Below, in pieces: positions 33,701 through 45,082 of a DNA stretch of 64,000 nucleotides. Made by a program: the position numbers and the translations under genes. Below the pieces are notes generated by a model. It worked only from the letters and a program-made list of their open reading frames with translations. It was not told where the DNA came from and did not search any database. The stretch comes from Sabellastarte sp. h YS-2021 (taxonomy: Eukaryota; Annelida; Polychaeta; Sabellida; Sabellidae), in contig OZ024940.1 of NCBI GenBank assembly GCA_964017235.1, positions 30,250,573-30,314,572 on the forward strand, read 5' to 3'. Position 1 is the stretch's first letter. Each line of letters begins with the position of its first letter.

Positions 33701-34328
33701 TGTCACAGAGTTCAAATTTGTAAAACTCGTAAAGATAACTTCTCTGCTGTTTTGATCTTATGTAGAGAACTAGTTCTATTAATAGCCTTTGACTAGATGC
33801 AGCTCTGTATGTTCACTCATGCATTCATATTCTCTGGATTCTTATCAACACACAGTTGCTATGGCTACTCACTACTCTCCACTAGCAGATTTGCTCCAGC
33901 CTAGCCTATATCACAGATTTATTTGGTATGGCTAGCAGTTATTATAGCTGACCATTACCCACAATTCCAAACTTCTTTGTTAGACAGAGTTTGCTTGAGT
34001 AACTTCAGAAGGTATATTGTAGCAGAGGAATAAACATCCATCCTCTGGACAATGAGAAGGAAACTAGCTCTTGATGGGATAAAATCACCTTCTCCCCATC
34101 TAAGATCTAGAGCTAGTACACATATGTGATGTTATTAGAATGTTATATTTTAACCATGGATAATAAATTATCAACAACTTTACTTGATTATACTAAAATA
34201 TCCTGCACACATCTCAGTGAAGAAGAAACCTTCATAATAATCATCTGGAGAAGAAACTATACTTGCAACAGTAAAAGAACAAGAGGCCTTGGGTAACAAC
34301 ATTATGAACCTCACCCCTTTGTTATAAT
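33701..34328 (+). repeat. 5' LTR
   Basis: Starts TGTCACAGAGTTCAAATTTG after flank CAATTAAG; ends GAACCTCACCCCTTTGTTAT followed by AAT. AATAAA at 34029-34034 could serve as the polyadenylation signal. Confidence 0.9.
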
Positions 34329-36120
34329 TGGTGGAAGATGCGGTGGTGATTTTCTGAAAAAATCACCAAAAGATCCAGTCATTGGTACCTCAAGATCCAC
34401 TACCCCCTTATTTTGGCAGATACAGAGAGACTGATATAAAAGGATACACAGGACAAAACTACATTGAAGATCGGACTAAGATCCTGATGAATCTTGGAAC
34501 AGAATAACATATAAGACTGCTTCACATACTGATCAACTTTTGGTGACAACAGACCATGAACATTCCTCAGCACTAACTATTTTGGAATATCCACCCAAGA
34601 TTCAGCAAAGAAAACAGACTAAACAGTTATGTGACAATAATTACATTTACTTTTGGACTGTTTTGTTTGTGTATCTTTGGTGAGTAAATATTAAAATGGA
34701 TGTATGTTATGTCTTACATTTTCGGTAATTCATTACTTCTGTAAGTTTTGCTATGCATGTACTTGATACGTCTTTCAAACAAATTTCAGACAATATGTAA
34801 TTAGTCAGCATATCCAGTTGTTTTGTGTTTAATGCATATGATGATATATCTTGCTATCTGCTGCATCTCATTACGTTAGGATACATTCACCTAATTTTGC
34901 GGAGATAGGCAAAGTTCAATTCAACCTACGGTGGGTTACTTGTATGGGCTCAGTTCAATTCTTCATTTCTTCAGCCATACAATGTGCAACCATAGTCATA
35001 CTTCTGTGAGAATTCAATTCATATATGTCACACGCAATACGGGTCTATTAACTGTGCACCAGATCTGAGTGCATTAGGGATAGATGCCAAAAGTGACGCG
35101 TATAATGCATAATGAGTACACAAGATTCCAGTTACTCAAACACACGTATTCTCAACAAAGGATTTACTGACTAATTATTCCAGATTATTGAAAAGATACA
35201 ATGACCATGGTTACTTTCATCAAACTAAAGATTTTTGTTACTACTGTGCTACCTATATCTGTTAACTTTGTTCTAAATTCTATACAAAATTCTGGCCATA
35301 ATTATTTCATCTTTGATTTGTTACAGCAAAGTCGACATGGGTACAGGTAGACCAGAAAGTAGATCATAAACTTTGATGTTATTAATTTGTACCATTTTTT
35401 AAATGACTACAGCTTATTACTTTTAATTGCTATCATTCAAGTTGAGTAAGTTGTAAATGGCATAACTTCAAGTTTAGTGACAATTCCCACATTACTGTTG
35501 TCAAGTTCTTTCTCTGATAATGGTTTATATTACATCTAACTTTGTGTAATTTTACTTGTTTAAACATGAGTTCTACCTGTGCACATTCAATTCATGGTTC
35601 AGTGATAAATTTGCTAATTCCAATTTCTTGCCTCCAAGTGTCAGTTTGCTATTTATAAATTCAAAATATTATTTCTGCTGATTCCCATTGTGTGTATCTT
35701 AATTTGAAATTAAAAGTGACTTCAAATGTTTTACAAGTGCTCATGTAACATCCTTAAAATGTAATGTAATTTCAGTAACTTCAGATGTTGTTTAAATATT
35801 GACTTCTGTAAATTATAATATTACATCTATAAAATCAATTCATTTTAGGAATTTTAACTCTTCAGATTGTGTCCACAGAGTTCAAATTGTTGAGTTTATT
35901 GCTTACTAATAATAATCAAAGATCAGTTATTGTTTAAGACACAGCTTAAAATTAATGTTTTCTTATTTCAATGGTTCAGTGTAATTTTCAAACTTTTATT
36001 GTTACAGTTTAATGGTTAGTTCCTCAAGCTATCTCTGTCCGCTGCGTCATGTGTCTGTTTAAATTCTATTAAGTTCAGTCATGTTGCTTCCGGAGTAAGC
36101 AACTTGGGAGGGTAGGCAAT

Positions 36121-36748
36121 TGTCACAGAGTTCAAATTTGTAAAACTCGTAAAGATAACTTCTCTGCTGTTTTGATCTTATGTAGAGAACTAGTTCTATT
36201 AATAGCCTTTGACTAGATGCAGCTCTGTATGTTCACTCATGCATTCATATTCTCTGGATTCTTATCAACACACAGTTGCTATGGCTACTCACTACTCTCC
36301 ACTAGCAGATTTGCTCCAGCCTAGCCTATATCACAGATTTATTTGGTATGGCTAGCAGTTATTATAGCTGACCATTACCCACAATTCCAAACTTCTTTGT
36401 TAGACAGAGTTTGCTTGAGTAACTTCAGAAGGTATATTGTAGCAGAGGAATAAACATCCATCCTCTGGACAATGAGAAGGAAACTAGCTCTTGATGGGAT
36501 AAAATCACCTTCTCCCCATCTAAGATCTAGAGCTAGTACACATATGTGATGTTATTAGAATGTTATATTTTAACCATGGATAATAAATTATCAACAACTT
36601 TACTTGATTATACTAAAATATCCTGCACACATCTCAGTGAAGAAGAAACCTTCATAATAATCATCTGGAGAAGAAACTATACTTGCAACAGTAAAAGAAC
36701 AAGAGGCCTTGGGTAACAACATTATGAACCTCACCCCTTTGTTATAAT
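36121..36748 (+). repeat. 3' LTR
   Basis: Same 628 bp as the 5' LTR by eye, preceded by GGGAGGGTAGGCAAT and followed by AGCCTGAAATTT. AATAAA at 36449-36454. Confidence 0.9.
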
Positions 36749-38391
36749 AGCCTGAAATTTAAACAACTGACAAACCTTGTGAATTTGTTCTGAGTCTACA
36801 GGTCAGTCGTACGGCTCAAAATATCATAGCCCCCCCTCAAGACCTGCTTGCGACTGCTACGACTTGTGATGATAACTGACGTACCAGTTGGTGGTCAGAG
36901 AGATTCTCTGAATATGGAAACCGTTTTTTGGGGCTAAGAAAGCAAACGAAATCCGGGATTTAGAATTCCTGCACTGATATGGTAAAAAGTTTTTGCTAGC
37001 GTACATGAGCCATAATTTAAACAGGATATATGTATTCGCGAGATATTTTGAAGCTTATATGAAACTTCATTGACAATAAATATAAGGTAAAAAAGCGAGA
37101 TATTCCTCAAATTTATATGTTTTTGATTGTCTTGACGAGATATTAACCAGTAGAAAGCTTAATATAATGACATTTTCAATTACCGGTACGTAGATATTTT
37201 TTGCGGATTTTGTTATTTCTACCTAAACAAAACGAAATGCATTATATTGGGTTACCACTAGTACCTATCATACAGTAGTCGGGCTAGTCGTACGACTAAT
37301 TGTCTCTTTGGATTGATGGCTCGGTTCAAATTTTACACAAGAATATACGCGGTTAGTCATAATGCCATTAATATTAGTTCCATTAAGGTAAGTCTTACAA
37401 CTGTTTTACGACTGAAAAGGTTGGTCACTGTAAGCTGACTGTCGATTGATTGTGCCAAATTAGGGCACCGAATTTGTCATTTTGATAAAAAAATATCGGC
37501 TATATAAAGACATAAAACTTTACTGTTTTTTTCCTTTAACAATGCTGTTTAAGAAAACACATATGGATTTACAGTCCCACTATAAAGGGAAATGTCATTG
37601 ATTTACGACAGAACTTTATGGCCAGAGACCGTCTTTACAGTTTGGCGTGAAAACTACTGTTCGAGGAAAAAAATATTCCAACAAAAAATTATATCACATT
37701 CTCATAAAATAGGAAAAGTACCTAAATGACATCTAATTTCAAACTTTATCACAAGAAAATCATAATTAGTTAAATACACACACCGCTAGAGTTTAAATTC
37801 TTTCTTGACTGAATTTTCGGTGTCAATTTATAGTAACAAAATTGCACCCCTCAGAAAACCGACATTAATAAATCATTATTGATTACACACATATGATTTA
37901 GAAGCTTCAGTGGATAGATTTTCGGCACTGCAACCAAACAAAAAAATAAATACACACAAGCGAAAAAGATCTAAGGCTTAATGACTTGGCTATTCAAGCT
38001 AATCCATTACCTTAAGGTAGCTGTCACATTGCCCCAGACAAACGGACCCATTTGAGATTAGTGGTGGGGGTGGTTGAACCTGGGGTCAATTACTTGTCGA
38101 TGAGAGTATACCATCGTGGTCGGAAATTGGACAATTTCAAAGAATCGATTGATCAAGATAATTCTTGCGTTCCTGTAGATATAGAAATCGTCTGCGGTAG
38201 TGACCCCCCCCCCGCCCGGGCAATAAATTGAGAAAAAAATGTAAGTTAGGGGATTGGCATTTGGACGATAATCTCAGCATGGGTGATAATGTAGGATATA
38301 TTCAAAATATCAATTAATATTATGACCTCACAATATTACAGAGTATTTTCTTTAATTTTACAATCCATGTTTAAAATTCCAATATTTGTCT
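36749..38391. other. Non-coding after the LTR element
   Basis: Contains GTCAGTCGTACGGC (about 36800) and CTAGTCGTACGACTAA (about 37285), possibly fragments of one element; a poly-C run near 38202. 38035-38130 has ATTGCCCCAGACAAACGGAC, which recurs reversed near 62360 and 15020. No gene. Confidence 0.4.
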
Positions 38392-38405
38392 TTATAAAAT
38401 AAATA

Positions 38406-38619
38406 CGGTGCTACGGTGGCGCAGTGGTAACACTTGCCTCCCACCTCTGAGGTTCAAACCCCGGACCTTATGTGGGAAAGTTGGTAGTTGCTTGCCATTG
38501 GTTGGCAGTTTATAGTACAGAACCTTGACACCAACTGGTTTCCACTGCCCACAAAACTACCCCTCGTGATATGACCTGTACAGTGTGTTGAAAGCAACGT
38601 TAAATCTCAAATAAATAAA
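38406..38619 (+). mobile_element. SINE-A with 14-bp TSD
   Basis: Head GCTACGGTGGCGCAGTGGTA, box B GGTTCAAACCCC, tail GTTGAAAGCAACGTTAAATC plus AAATAAATAAA. Flanked by TTATAAAATAAATA at 38392-38405 and 38620-38633. Confidence 0.9.
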
Positions 38620-39203
38620 TTATAAAATAAATATATGATGTCATAAACACAGATATATTCACAGAAAGTGGCTAGCTTCATCAGAATATAAGTTTAAAAT
38701 GTCGAATATTTTGTGACCACGGGCGGCCTTGAAAAACGGAGCCAAATCAATCGTGATCACAAACTCTTAAGTGACGAATTCACACTTACTCACAGCAGTG
38801 GAAAAAAAATTATTATATCAAACGGGAAAACTGTGAAGTGGGTTTTAGAGATTCTGTCTGTTAGCCTTAATTTTCAGAGCCACCAACTAACTGGCCCCCC
38901 TCCTTCCAAAATAACCCCCCATTTTTTGTCTAAAACACTCTACGACCAGAAGGGTCACGTTCTATTAACCCGCGATTTCTTTTATTTTCAACCCCCTCCC
39001 GCGTATTTTTCATCAGCGCCCAGTCACACAGAGACATACAGCCATTCAGCTAACCAAACTTCCAGCCATAATAACTCAAAATACTGGCAATTGTGTTTCT
39101 GCTGAATGAATTTTTTTCCTTTTTTATTTTACAAATTATTGTTTCTTTTTTTTAAGTTGGTGGGGTGTTCTTAGTTACAAGGTAATTTTCATTGTAATTT
39201 CAG

Positions 39204-39259
39204 GAGATAATTGGAAGCGACAAGAATATCTTTTGAAAAAGACTCGCGCCAAGAAAAAG
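39204..39259 (+). CDS. Possible isolated 56-nt internal exon (unassigned)
   Basis: ATTGTAATTTCAG precedes and GTACGT follows a 56-nt block. Read after two leading bases it encodes DNWKRQEYLLKKTRAKKK. The other two frames hit stops. The acceptor tract is only moderately pyrimidine-rich, and no partner exon was found within several kb on the plus strand. A basic, Lys/Arg-rich peptide could belong to many proteins; I do not recognise it. It may be a real short exon of a gene extending outside this window, or chance. Confidence 0.35.
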
Positions 39260-39405
39260 GTACGTCTGATTGATGACATATTAAAGGGTAACTGATAAAT
39301 CTGATGTTTTAACAAATCTGGAAAAAAAATTAATTATACAAGTAAATTATTTAAAAGATTAGCATTTTAAAGTCGGTTTATTCATGTATTATTTTTTCTG
39401 TCACC

Positions 39406-39645
39406 AGAGGTCACCGATTAAGTTTTTGGCTTAACTTTTCTTGTCTTAAATGTAAGACTGTTAGCAGGGAGGCTTAAGTATCTTACTATGCCAGAGAGGC
39501 AATATGAAAACCTAGCAAAATTTTGATTTCCAGGGCAAATCTCAGAGAAGAAGTTTTCGTCTCAGATATGGCTGAGACACAGTCTTAAATATGAGACAGG
39601 ACTCAGGTCTGAGACATTGAATCTCAATACTTTGGTCTTTTCATT
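39406..39645. repeat. Relative of the GACTGAGTTTTTGGCTTAAC repeat
   Basis: AGTTTTTGGCTTAACTTTTC, GTCTTAAATGTAAGAC and TCTTAAATATGAGACAGGAC match the unit of the 51.8-52.3 kb array in looser arrangement. Confidence 0.55.
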
Positions 39646-39654
39646 GAATTTTAG

Positions 39655-39750
39655 ACCAGTTATACAGAGTCTACTGTATATAGTGGAAGTTAGCCATAAC
39701 TAGAACCAAATCCTGTGGATATTGGAGGTTCTAGTTATACAGAGTCTACT
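39655..39750. repeat. Dispersed single copy of the 75-bp unit
   Basis: AGTTATACAGAGTCTACTGT, then TAACTAGAACCAAATCCTGT, then GGTTCTAGTTATACAGAGTC, matching the 30754-31171 array. Confidence 0.85.
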
Positions 39751-39973
39751 CTAATTCAGATTACATCTGCGTGAAATCTCTAGCCCAAGTTTTCTTACGA
39801 GGTTTGAGGTGCGACCACACTTAACCTTCTTTCATTGATTTCGCAAATGCTCCCAAACGAACCCACGCTGATCGTAATTGCCACGACCAAAGATTGGGGT
39901 TTATAGGTCCCCATTTATCACCCACCCCATAAAACTGTCCCCCCCATTATAATTCTGTTCCTTAGTCAGTTCC

Positions 39974-40429
39974 CTGGGCCTGTATTTTACAAAGATTCTT
40001 AAACTCAAAGTTAGCGTTAAAAGTCACTTGTAAAACTTATTTTTAGGAGTTTATGCTTAAACTCAAACTTATGACGGTAAAAAAAAATTCTTTAACTGAA
40101 ACTCGTCTTAAAACTCCTACGTAAACTCATTTTTTTCCGAGCTTATACTTAAACTCATAGCAGACAGTAATTGCCTAGTTTTGGTTTCTCCATATGCATA
40201 TATTTACAAACAATGACACCTAAAACAGACATCTTTATGACAAAAAAACAAAACAAAAAAAAACAAGAATCCAGACAATACTGTCAAAAAAGAAAACACC
40301 TGAGTTTAAGCAAGAACTTAACGTTCACGATAATGTGCTTGAAATTACCAATTTCAGTCGAGACAGAAATTGAGATTGTGCATTTGAGTTTAAGTATGGG
40401 TTTAAGGACCTTTGTAAATCTGAGCCCAG
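39974..40429. mobile_element. ~456-bp foldback element, CTGGGC...TTTACAAAG ends
   Basis: Left CTGGGCCTGTATTTTACAAA and right, read inward, CTGGGCTCAGATTTACAAAG, both continuing into TTAAAC/CTTAAACTCAAA. The interior is full of CTTAAACTCA variants in both orientations. The 94-residue frame inside is fortuitous. Confidence 0.75.
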
Positions 40430-40545
40430 GTCTGTATAGGGGCCGTGGTGGATAAAAGTTTTAGTAAAATGTAACAATTGTGAAATGTATGTCTTGGTAA
40501 ACCCCCACCAGATTCCTAATGGTTTCTCCGAAGGCTTATACCCTT

Positions 40546-41088
40546 TTCACACTACATGTGGCATCCCCCACGGTAATCCGCGTTTGGTGAAATGTCCCTG
40601 TCCTTGGATCACCGCCTGACGTCCATTTGTGACCTTACGAGTCAGTGGCAAACCGTCCATTACCTTGCGTGTCCCTCGGAAGGTTCAAAATCATTGAAAT
40701 TTCCTCCCCTGATGGGCCGAACAATTTTACGCATGCGCGTATGAATTTCTCACTACGGTAACCAAAGGTGTGGTCGACGGTGTACATAATGTTGGGATTC
40801 GGTCGTCTTTCTGTGTAACACGGCGACATAAGGTGAGTTAAGGTATTGGTCATTTTTCCACGTGTTCTCATGACGGCTACTGAAAGTGAGTCAAGGTTAT
40901 GGGGGTCGCTTCTCGGTGACCAACGTTTGTAGTACTGTCATCCTACTGTTACTTACGTTTAAAAAAAACAAACGTGTTCTATCAGTGGCCGTCCGCGTGT
41001 AGTGTGAACAACTCGGACAAAATGTGGGCGACCTGGATGCAGTTCCACCACCGAGTAAAACTTCTAACCGCGGGACACACCGCCTGAG
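40546..41088. mobile_element. Paralogue of the 19401-20205 element (empty site)
   Basis: Reverse complement of that element without the SINE. At the equivalent position it reads, on the minus strand, TTACACAGAAAGACGACC, then ACATTATGTACACCGT. Starts TTCACACTACATGTGG; the far end is indistinct. Confidence 0.8.
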
Positions 41089-41530
41089 TAGTATAAAAAT
41101 GGCATCAAGGATGTTTGTGCGACTAATATTTTGCTGTATATAAGGCAATAAAATAACATTATTCCATTCACTTTAGAGTAAAGGAAGCAAGTTTTTTTAC
41201 TTTTGAAAATATTCTGATCAGTAATCCTTTCTAGAAGCTACATTTAAGTATTTAAATTGTTCAAATTAATTTTGTGTGTCACTGTTTTGCTATCACCCCC
41301 GTTCTAGCTATTAAATGGACTCTTCCGGTGAAAATATGAAAAAAAAAATCCCCATATAAAATCGTCACCACCTATTTGACCTTTCTATCTCATTTGGAGA
41401 ATTACTAAAAAGGCTTACAGATACTTCCCCTTGAGAAATGTCTTTCCAAGAGGCTTACTTTTGGTAGATTCACACTTGTCCAGATAATTGATCTCTGATA
41501 TCTTCGATTAATTTGCCCGGTCCGTTACTT

Positions 41531-41672
41531 TCCGGCTGGTTTCACAAAAGGGTGTTAGGCTGAGTCTCAGACTTAAATTTAAGATTTTTTTCACATTTGG
41601 CTAAGTTTTAGGCTTAAATGGATTTCACAAAAGAAAACCTTAGCTAAGACCAAGCTTAGGATGATTTATCAA
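41531..41672. mobile_element. Foldback-family fragment, GGTTTCACAAAAG
   Basis: CTGGTTTCACAAAAGGGTGT followed by AGGCTGAGTCTCAGACTTAA, and TTTCACAAAAGAAAACCTTA about 95 bp on. Related to the 2517-2634 and 51.8-52.6 kb sequences. Confidence 0.5.
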
Positions 41673-41705
41673 ATAAGCACAGTGGTTTTTCTGTGCCATA
41701 TGTTA

Positions 41706-41882
41706 GGGGGCCACGTTGGCGCAGTGGTAACACACACACCTCCCACCTTTGAGGTTGGCGGTTCAAACCCCTGACCTTATGTGGGAAAGCTGGTAGTTGC
41801 TTGCCGATGGTCAGCAGTTTGCAGTACAGAACCTTGACACCAACTGTATGTACTGGTTTCCTCTGCCCACAGAACTATCTGC
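41706..41882 (+). mobile_element. SINE-A, 3'-truncated
   Basis: Head GGGGCCACGTTGGCGCAGTG, box B GGTTCAAACCCC, body to CCACAGAACTATC, then abrupt change. Usual 3' tail missing; a hAT-like copy begins 13 bp later. Confidence 0.85.
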
Positions 41883-41894
41883 GCGTATTCTGGA

Positions 41895-42400
41895 TAGGGC
41901 TGCAAGCGAACCTGAAAATGCACCTCGATTCCTCGTTTTTGGAAGAACCGACTCGGACTTGGTTAATCGCTTGATTATCGCCCACGAAATAAACTGCGTC
42001 ATATTTTGACATATTACACCTTATAAAAGGATTAAAGATCATACAACAGGAAAGAATGTTGATAATTCATTGAATTTTGGAAAGAAAGACGCATTTATAA
42101 TGCAAAATCCAGGAAACTTTAACCTTTTTTATATTGCGAGATTTGAGGCGTCTTCAAAATACGTTATATTAAAATGCCGTCTTATATAAACATTACCAAA
42201 CAAACAACTAAAATTTTGCAAATGCTGAAAATATGAAAAGCTGAAATGAAAACACATTATATTAGGAAAATATATAAATATATTTATATATTTAAAGAAA
42301 AAATTTATTTTGCAGTAGATTTTACATCTGTGTTAAGTAATAGTTGTTTTCGAAGACCTGGTTCACTTTTCTTGCCTCGAGTATTAAACTGAATAGCTCT
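41895..42400 (-). mobile_element. hAT-type MITE, truncated copy of 16270-16802
   Basis: TAGGGCTGCAAGCGAACCTG at one end, then the same internal sequence in reverse (for example GGTTCACTTTTCTTGCCTCG near 42360). The second terminus is not recognisable. Confidence 0.75.
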
Positions 42401-42455
42401 GTGAATTCAACTGCTCAAGAAATTTTTCAGATCGAGGTGCCTTAACCGACTAAAT

Positions 42456-43145
42456 GTGAATGGTCCGTAAGTACTTCAAAGACCTCCCTTTTTTCCGGAA
42501 TGTTTCTCTTTTTTTCACACCTAGACCTGAATCTGTCATTAGCGACGTCACGGGAACGTCTTTTGAAGTCAGTTCATTCGTGTGAGCTTCCATTTGCAAC
42601 TCTTAATGAAATTTTTTTCTTCCCGGCCTTTTTTCACGATGAAATGAGGGCTGAGATGTTGCAAATACCATAGTTTTTTTTTAAATTATTATTTTTGCAC
42701 TTTTTGGGGTGAAATATAAAATCTATAATCAGTCACTAAGTGTGAATTTCAACCCCATTAATTGTATCCCCCGAATGTCAGGGATACTATGGATCATGCA
42801 CGATCAGCTGGGGGGTGTGGGGGGTGTGGGTGAAAAACATCAAAACTTTTGACTATTGCTCGCATTCAAGCTGTAGGGCACAGTTTCTTTCAGATTTATT
42901 CTATATTTATTGCATGAATTGTTGGGTATGATGTTTCGTTCACATTTGTGTTAAATTTGTGAATTTTTAATAAAAGTATTATGAATAATTTATATTATTA
43001 CTATTTATTGAAATAAATCCAACAAAGGGTGGTCCATTAGTCGCATGAACGTTTAAGCATCCAACACAGAATCTGACAGAGGAGTCTCTGTAATGTTCTC
43101 AGGAAATGATTGATACCAAAATAGGTTTTCCTTCAAATATGGTCC
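42456..43145. other. Non-coding, no recognised feature
   Basis: AT-rich; GGGGGGTGTGGGGGGTGTGG near 42810. No repeat match noted inside the window. Confidence 0.4.
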
Positions 43146-43299
43146 ATTTATTACCTCTACCAAGAAAGTTATGTAGTTGTGTCCGTCTGTCCGTCTGTAG
43201 GTGTGTCTGTTTTTGTTGGGTTACAATAGCTTAACATGTGGAACTAAATGCTATGATCTCGGATGGCCACAGATCTCAGGGCCAACTCAAGAAAGATGA

Positions 43300-44860
43300 G
43301 TTTAATACTGTCTGTCTGTCAGTGTGTGTCTGTCTGCCTGCTTCTGTCCATCTGTGTGTGTCTGTTTGCCTGTCTGTGTGTGTGTCTGTGTGTATGTCGT
43401 CTGCCTTTATCTGTCTGTCAGTCTGCTTCTGTCTGTTTGCTTATCTGTGTCTGTCTGTCTGTGTCTGTATGCCTGTGTCTGCCTGCCTACCTGTGTCTGT
43501 CTGTCTGCCTGCCTGCCTGTATCTGTCTGCCAGCCTGTGTATGTCTGTTTACCTGCCTGTCTGCCTGTGTCTGTTTGCCTGCCTGTGTCTGTCTGTTTGC
43601 CTGCCTGTGTCTGTCTGTTTGCCTGCCTGTGTCTGTCTGTTTGCCTGCCTGTGTCTGTCTGTCTACCTGCCTGTGTCTGTCTGCCTGCCTGTGTCTGTCT
43701 GCCTGCCTGCCTGTGTCTGTCTGTCTGCCTGCCTGTGTCTGTCTGTTTGCCTGCCTGTGTCTGTCTACCTGCCTGTGTCTGTCTGTTTGCCTGCCTGTGT
43801 CTATCTGTTTGCCTGCCTGTGTCTGTCTGTCTGCCTGCCTGTGTCTGTCTGTTTGCCTGCCTGTGTCTATCTGTTTGCCTGCCTGTGTCTGTCTGCCTGC
43901 CTGCCTGTGTCTGTCTACCTGCCTGTGTCTGTCTACCTGCCTGTGTCTGTCTGCCTGCCTGCCTGTATCTGTCTGCCAGCCTGTGTATGTCTGTTTACCT
44001 GCCTGCCTGCCTGTGTCTGTCTGCCTGCCTGCCTGTGTCTGTCTGCCTGCCTGCCTGCCTGTGTCTGTCTACCTGCCTGCCTGTGTCTGTCTACCTGCCT
44101 GTGTCTGTCTGCCTGCCTGCCTGTGTCTGTCTGCCTGCCTGCCTGTGTCTGTCTACCTGCCTGCCTGTGTCTGTCTGCCTGCCTGCCTGTGTCTGTCTAC
44201 CTGCCTGCCTGTGTCTGTCTACCTGCCTGTGTCTGTCTGCCTGCCTGCCTGTGTCTGTCTACCTGCCTGCCTGTGTCTGTCTGCCTGCCTGCCTGTGTCT
44301 GTCTACCTGCCTGCCTGTGTCTGTCTACCTGCCTGTGTCTGTCTGCCTGCCTGCCTCTGTCTGCCTGCCTGCCTGTGTCTGTCTGCCTGCCTGCCTGTGT
44401 CTGTCTACCTGCCTGCCTGTGTCTGTCTGCCTGCCTGCCTGTGTCTGTCTACCTGCCTGCCTGTGTCTGTCTACCTGCCTGTGTCTGTCTACCTGCCTGC
44501 CTGTGTCTGTCTACCTGCCTGCCTGTGTCTGTCTACCTGCCTGTGTCTGTCTGCCTGCCTGCCTGTGTCTGTCTGCCTGCCTGCCTGTGTCTGTCTACCT
44601 GCCTGCCTGCCTGTGTCTGTCTACCTGCCTGTGTCTGTCTGCCTGCCTGCCTGTGTCTGTCTGCCTGCCTGCCTGTGTCTGTCTACCTGCCTGTGTCTGT
44701 CTGCCTGCCTGCCTGTGTCTGTCTACCTGCCTGCCTGTGTCTGTCTGTTTGTCTGCTTGCCTTTGTCTGGCTGTCTGTGTCTGTCTGTGTGTGTCTGTCT
44801 GCCTGTTTCTGTCTGTTTATCCAGGTCTCCCTGTCCGTTTGCCTGTCTGTCTGTGTTGGT
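43300..44860. repeat. ~1.55-kb CTGT/CTGC microsatellite array
   Basis: Tetranucleotide-based tract built of TGTCTGTC and TGCCTGCCTG blocks in 16-28 bp higher-order units (GTCTGTCTACCTGCCTGCCT and GTCTGTCTGCCTGCCTGCCT). Because the period is 4 and no stop occurs, all three plus-strand frames stay open for about 510-555 codons with CLSVCLPA-type repeats. None is a credible protein. Confidence 0.97.
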
Positions 44861-44930
44861 GATTACTCCAAAGGTAACAAACGCATCTTTATGAAAATTT
44901 TGTAAGTGGGTAAATCAAAAAGGGAGTAAA
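44861..44930 (+). repeat. Right flank of the dispersed repeat holding the CTGT array
   Basis: GGTGATTACTCCAAAGGTAA, ACGCATCTTTATGAAAATTT, GTAAGTGGGTA: same text as after the short CTGT tract at 11.26 kb. The left flank (GTTATGTAGTTGTGTCCGTC) is at about 43170. Confidence 0.6.
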
Positions 44931-44951
44931 TTTTGGGAAAAATTCACATCC

Positions 44952-45082
44952 TATTCAGAACCCGCATTCACAAAAGCTCAAGTTGAGCCAGAAATCAGCG
45001 TAAATTTAGTGTAAACAGCTGTAAACTTGAGCTGTTTTTTTGCTCAACTTTAGCTTGATCCCTTTTGTGAATACAGCCCCAG
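44952..45082. mobile_element. ~130-bp foldback MITE, TATTCACAAAAG type
   Basis: Left GCATTCACAAAAGCTCAAGT and right, read inward, GGGGCTGTATTCACAAAAGG with paired GCTCAA blocks. A half copy begins at 47480. Confidence 0.7.

Larger units (their letters stand above)
33701..36748 (+). mobile_element. Non-autonomous LTR retrotransposon (LARD-like), 3048 bp
   Basis: Two direct repeats of 628 bp (33701-34328 and 36121-36748) flank a 1792-bp internal region without any frame of 60 or more codons. I found no difference between the LTRs on reading them side by side. Each begins TGTCACAGAG and contains AATAAA. A possible primer-binding site TGGTGGAAGATGCGG follows LTR 1, and purine-rich GGGAGGGTAGG lies just before LTR 2. 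Gag and pol are absent, so it would depend on proteins from a partner. No matching target-site duplication was found. Strand is assigned from the PBS and PPT order. Confidence 0.85.

Noticed and set aside
39204..39259. Naming the orphan exon as a netrin-type C-terminal basic segment
   Set aside because: A D-x-W plus Lys/Arg-rich run is loosely reminiscent but far too short and degenerate to assign.
43238..44905. Three overlapping long plus-strand frames (512-555 codons) rich in Cys, Leu, Ser
   Set aside because: All arise from one stop-free tetranucleotide array; identical repeat peptides in all three frames show it is not coding.
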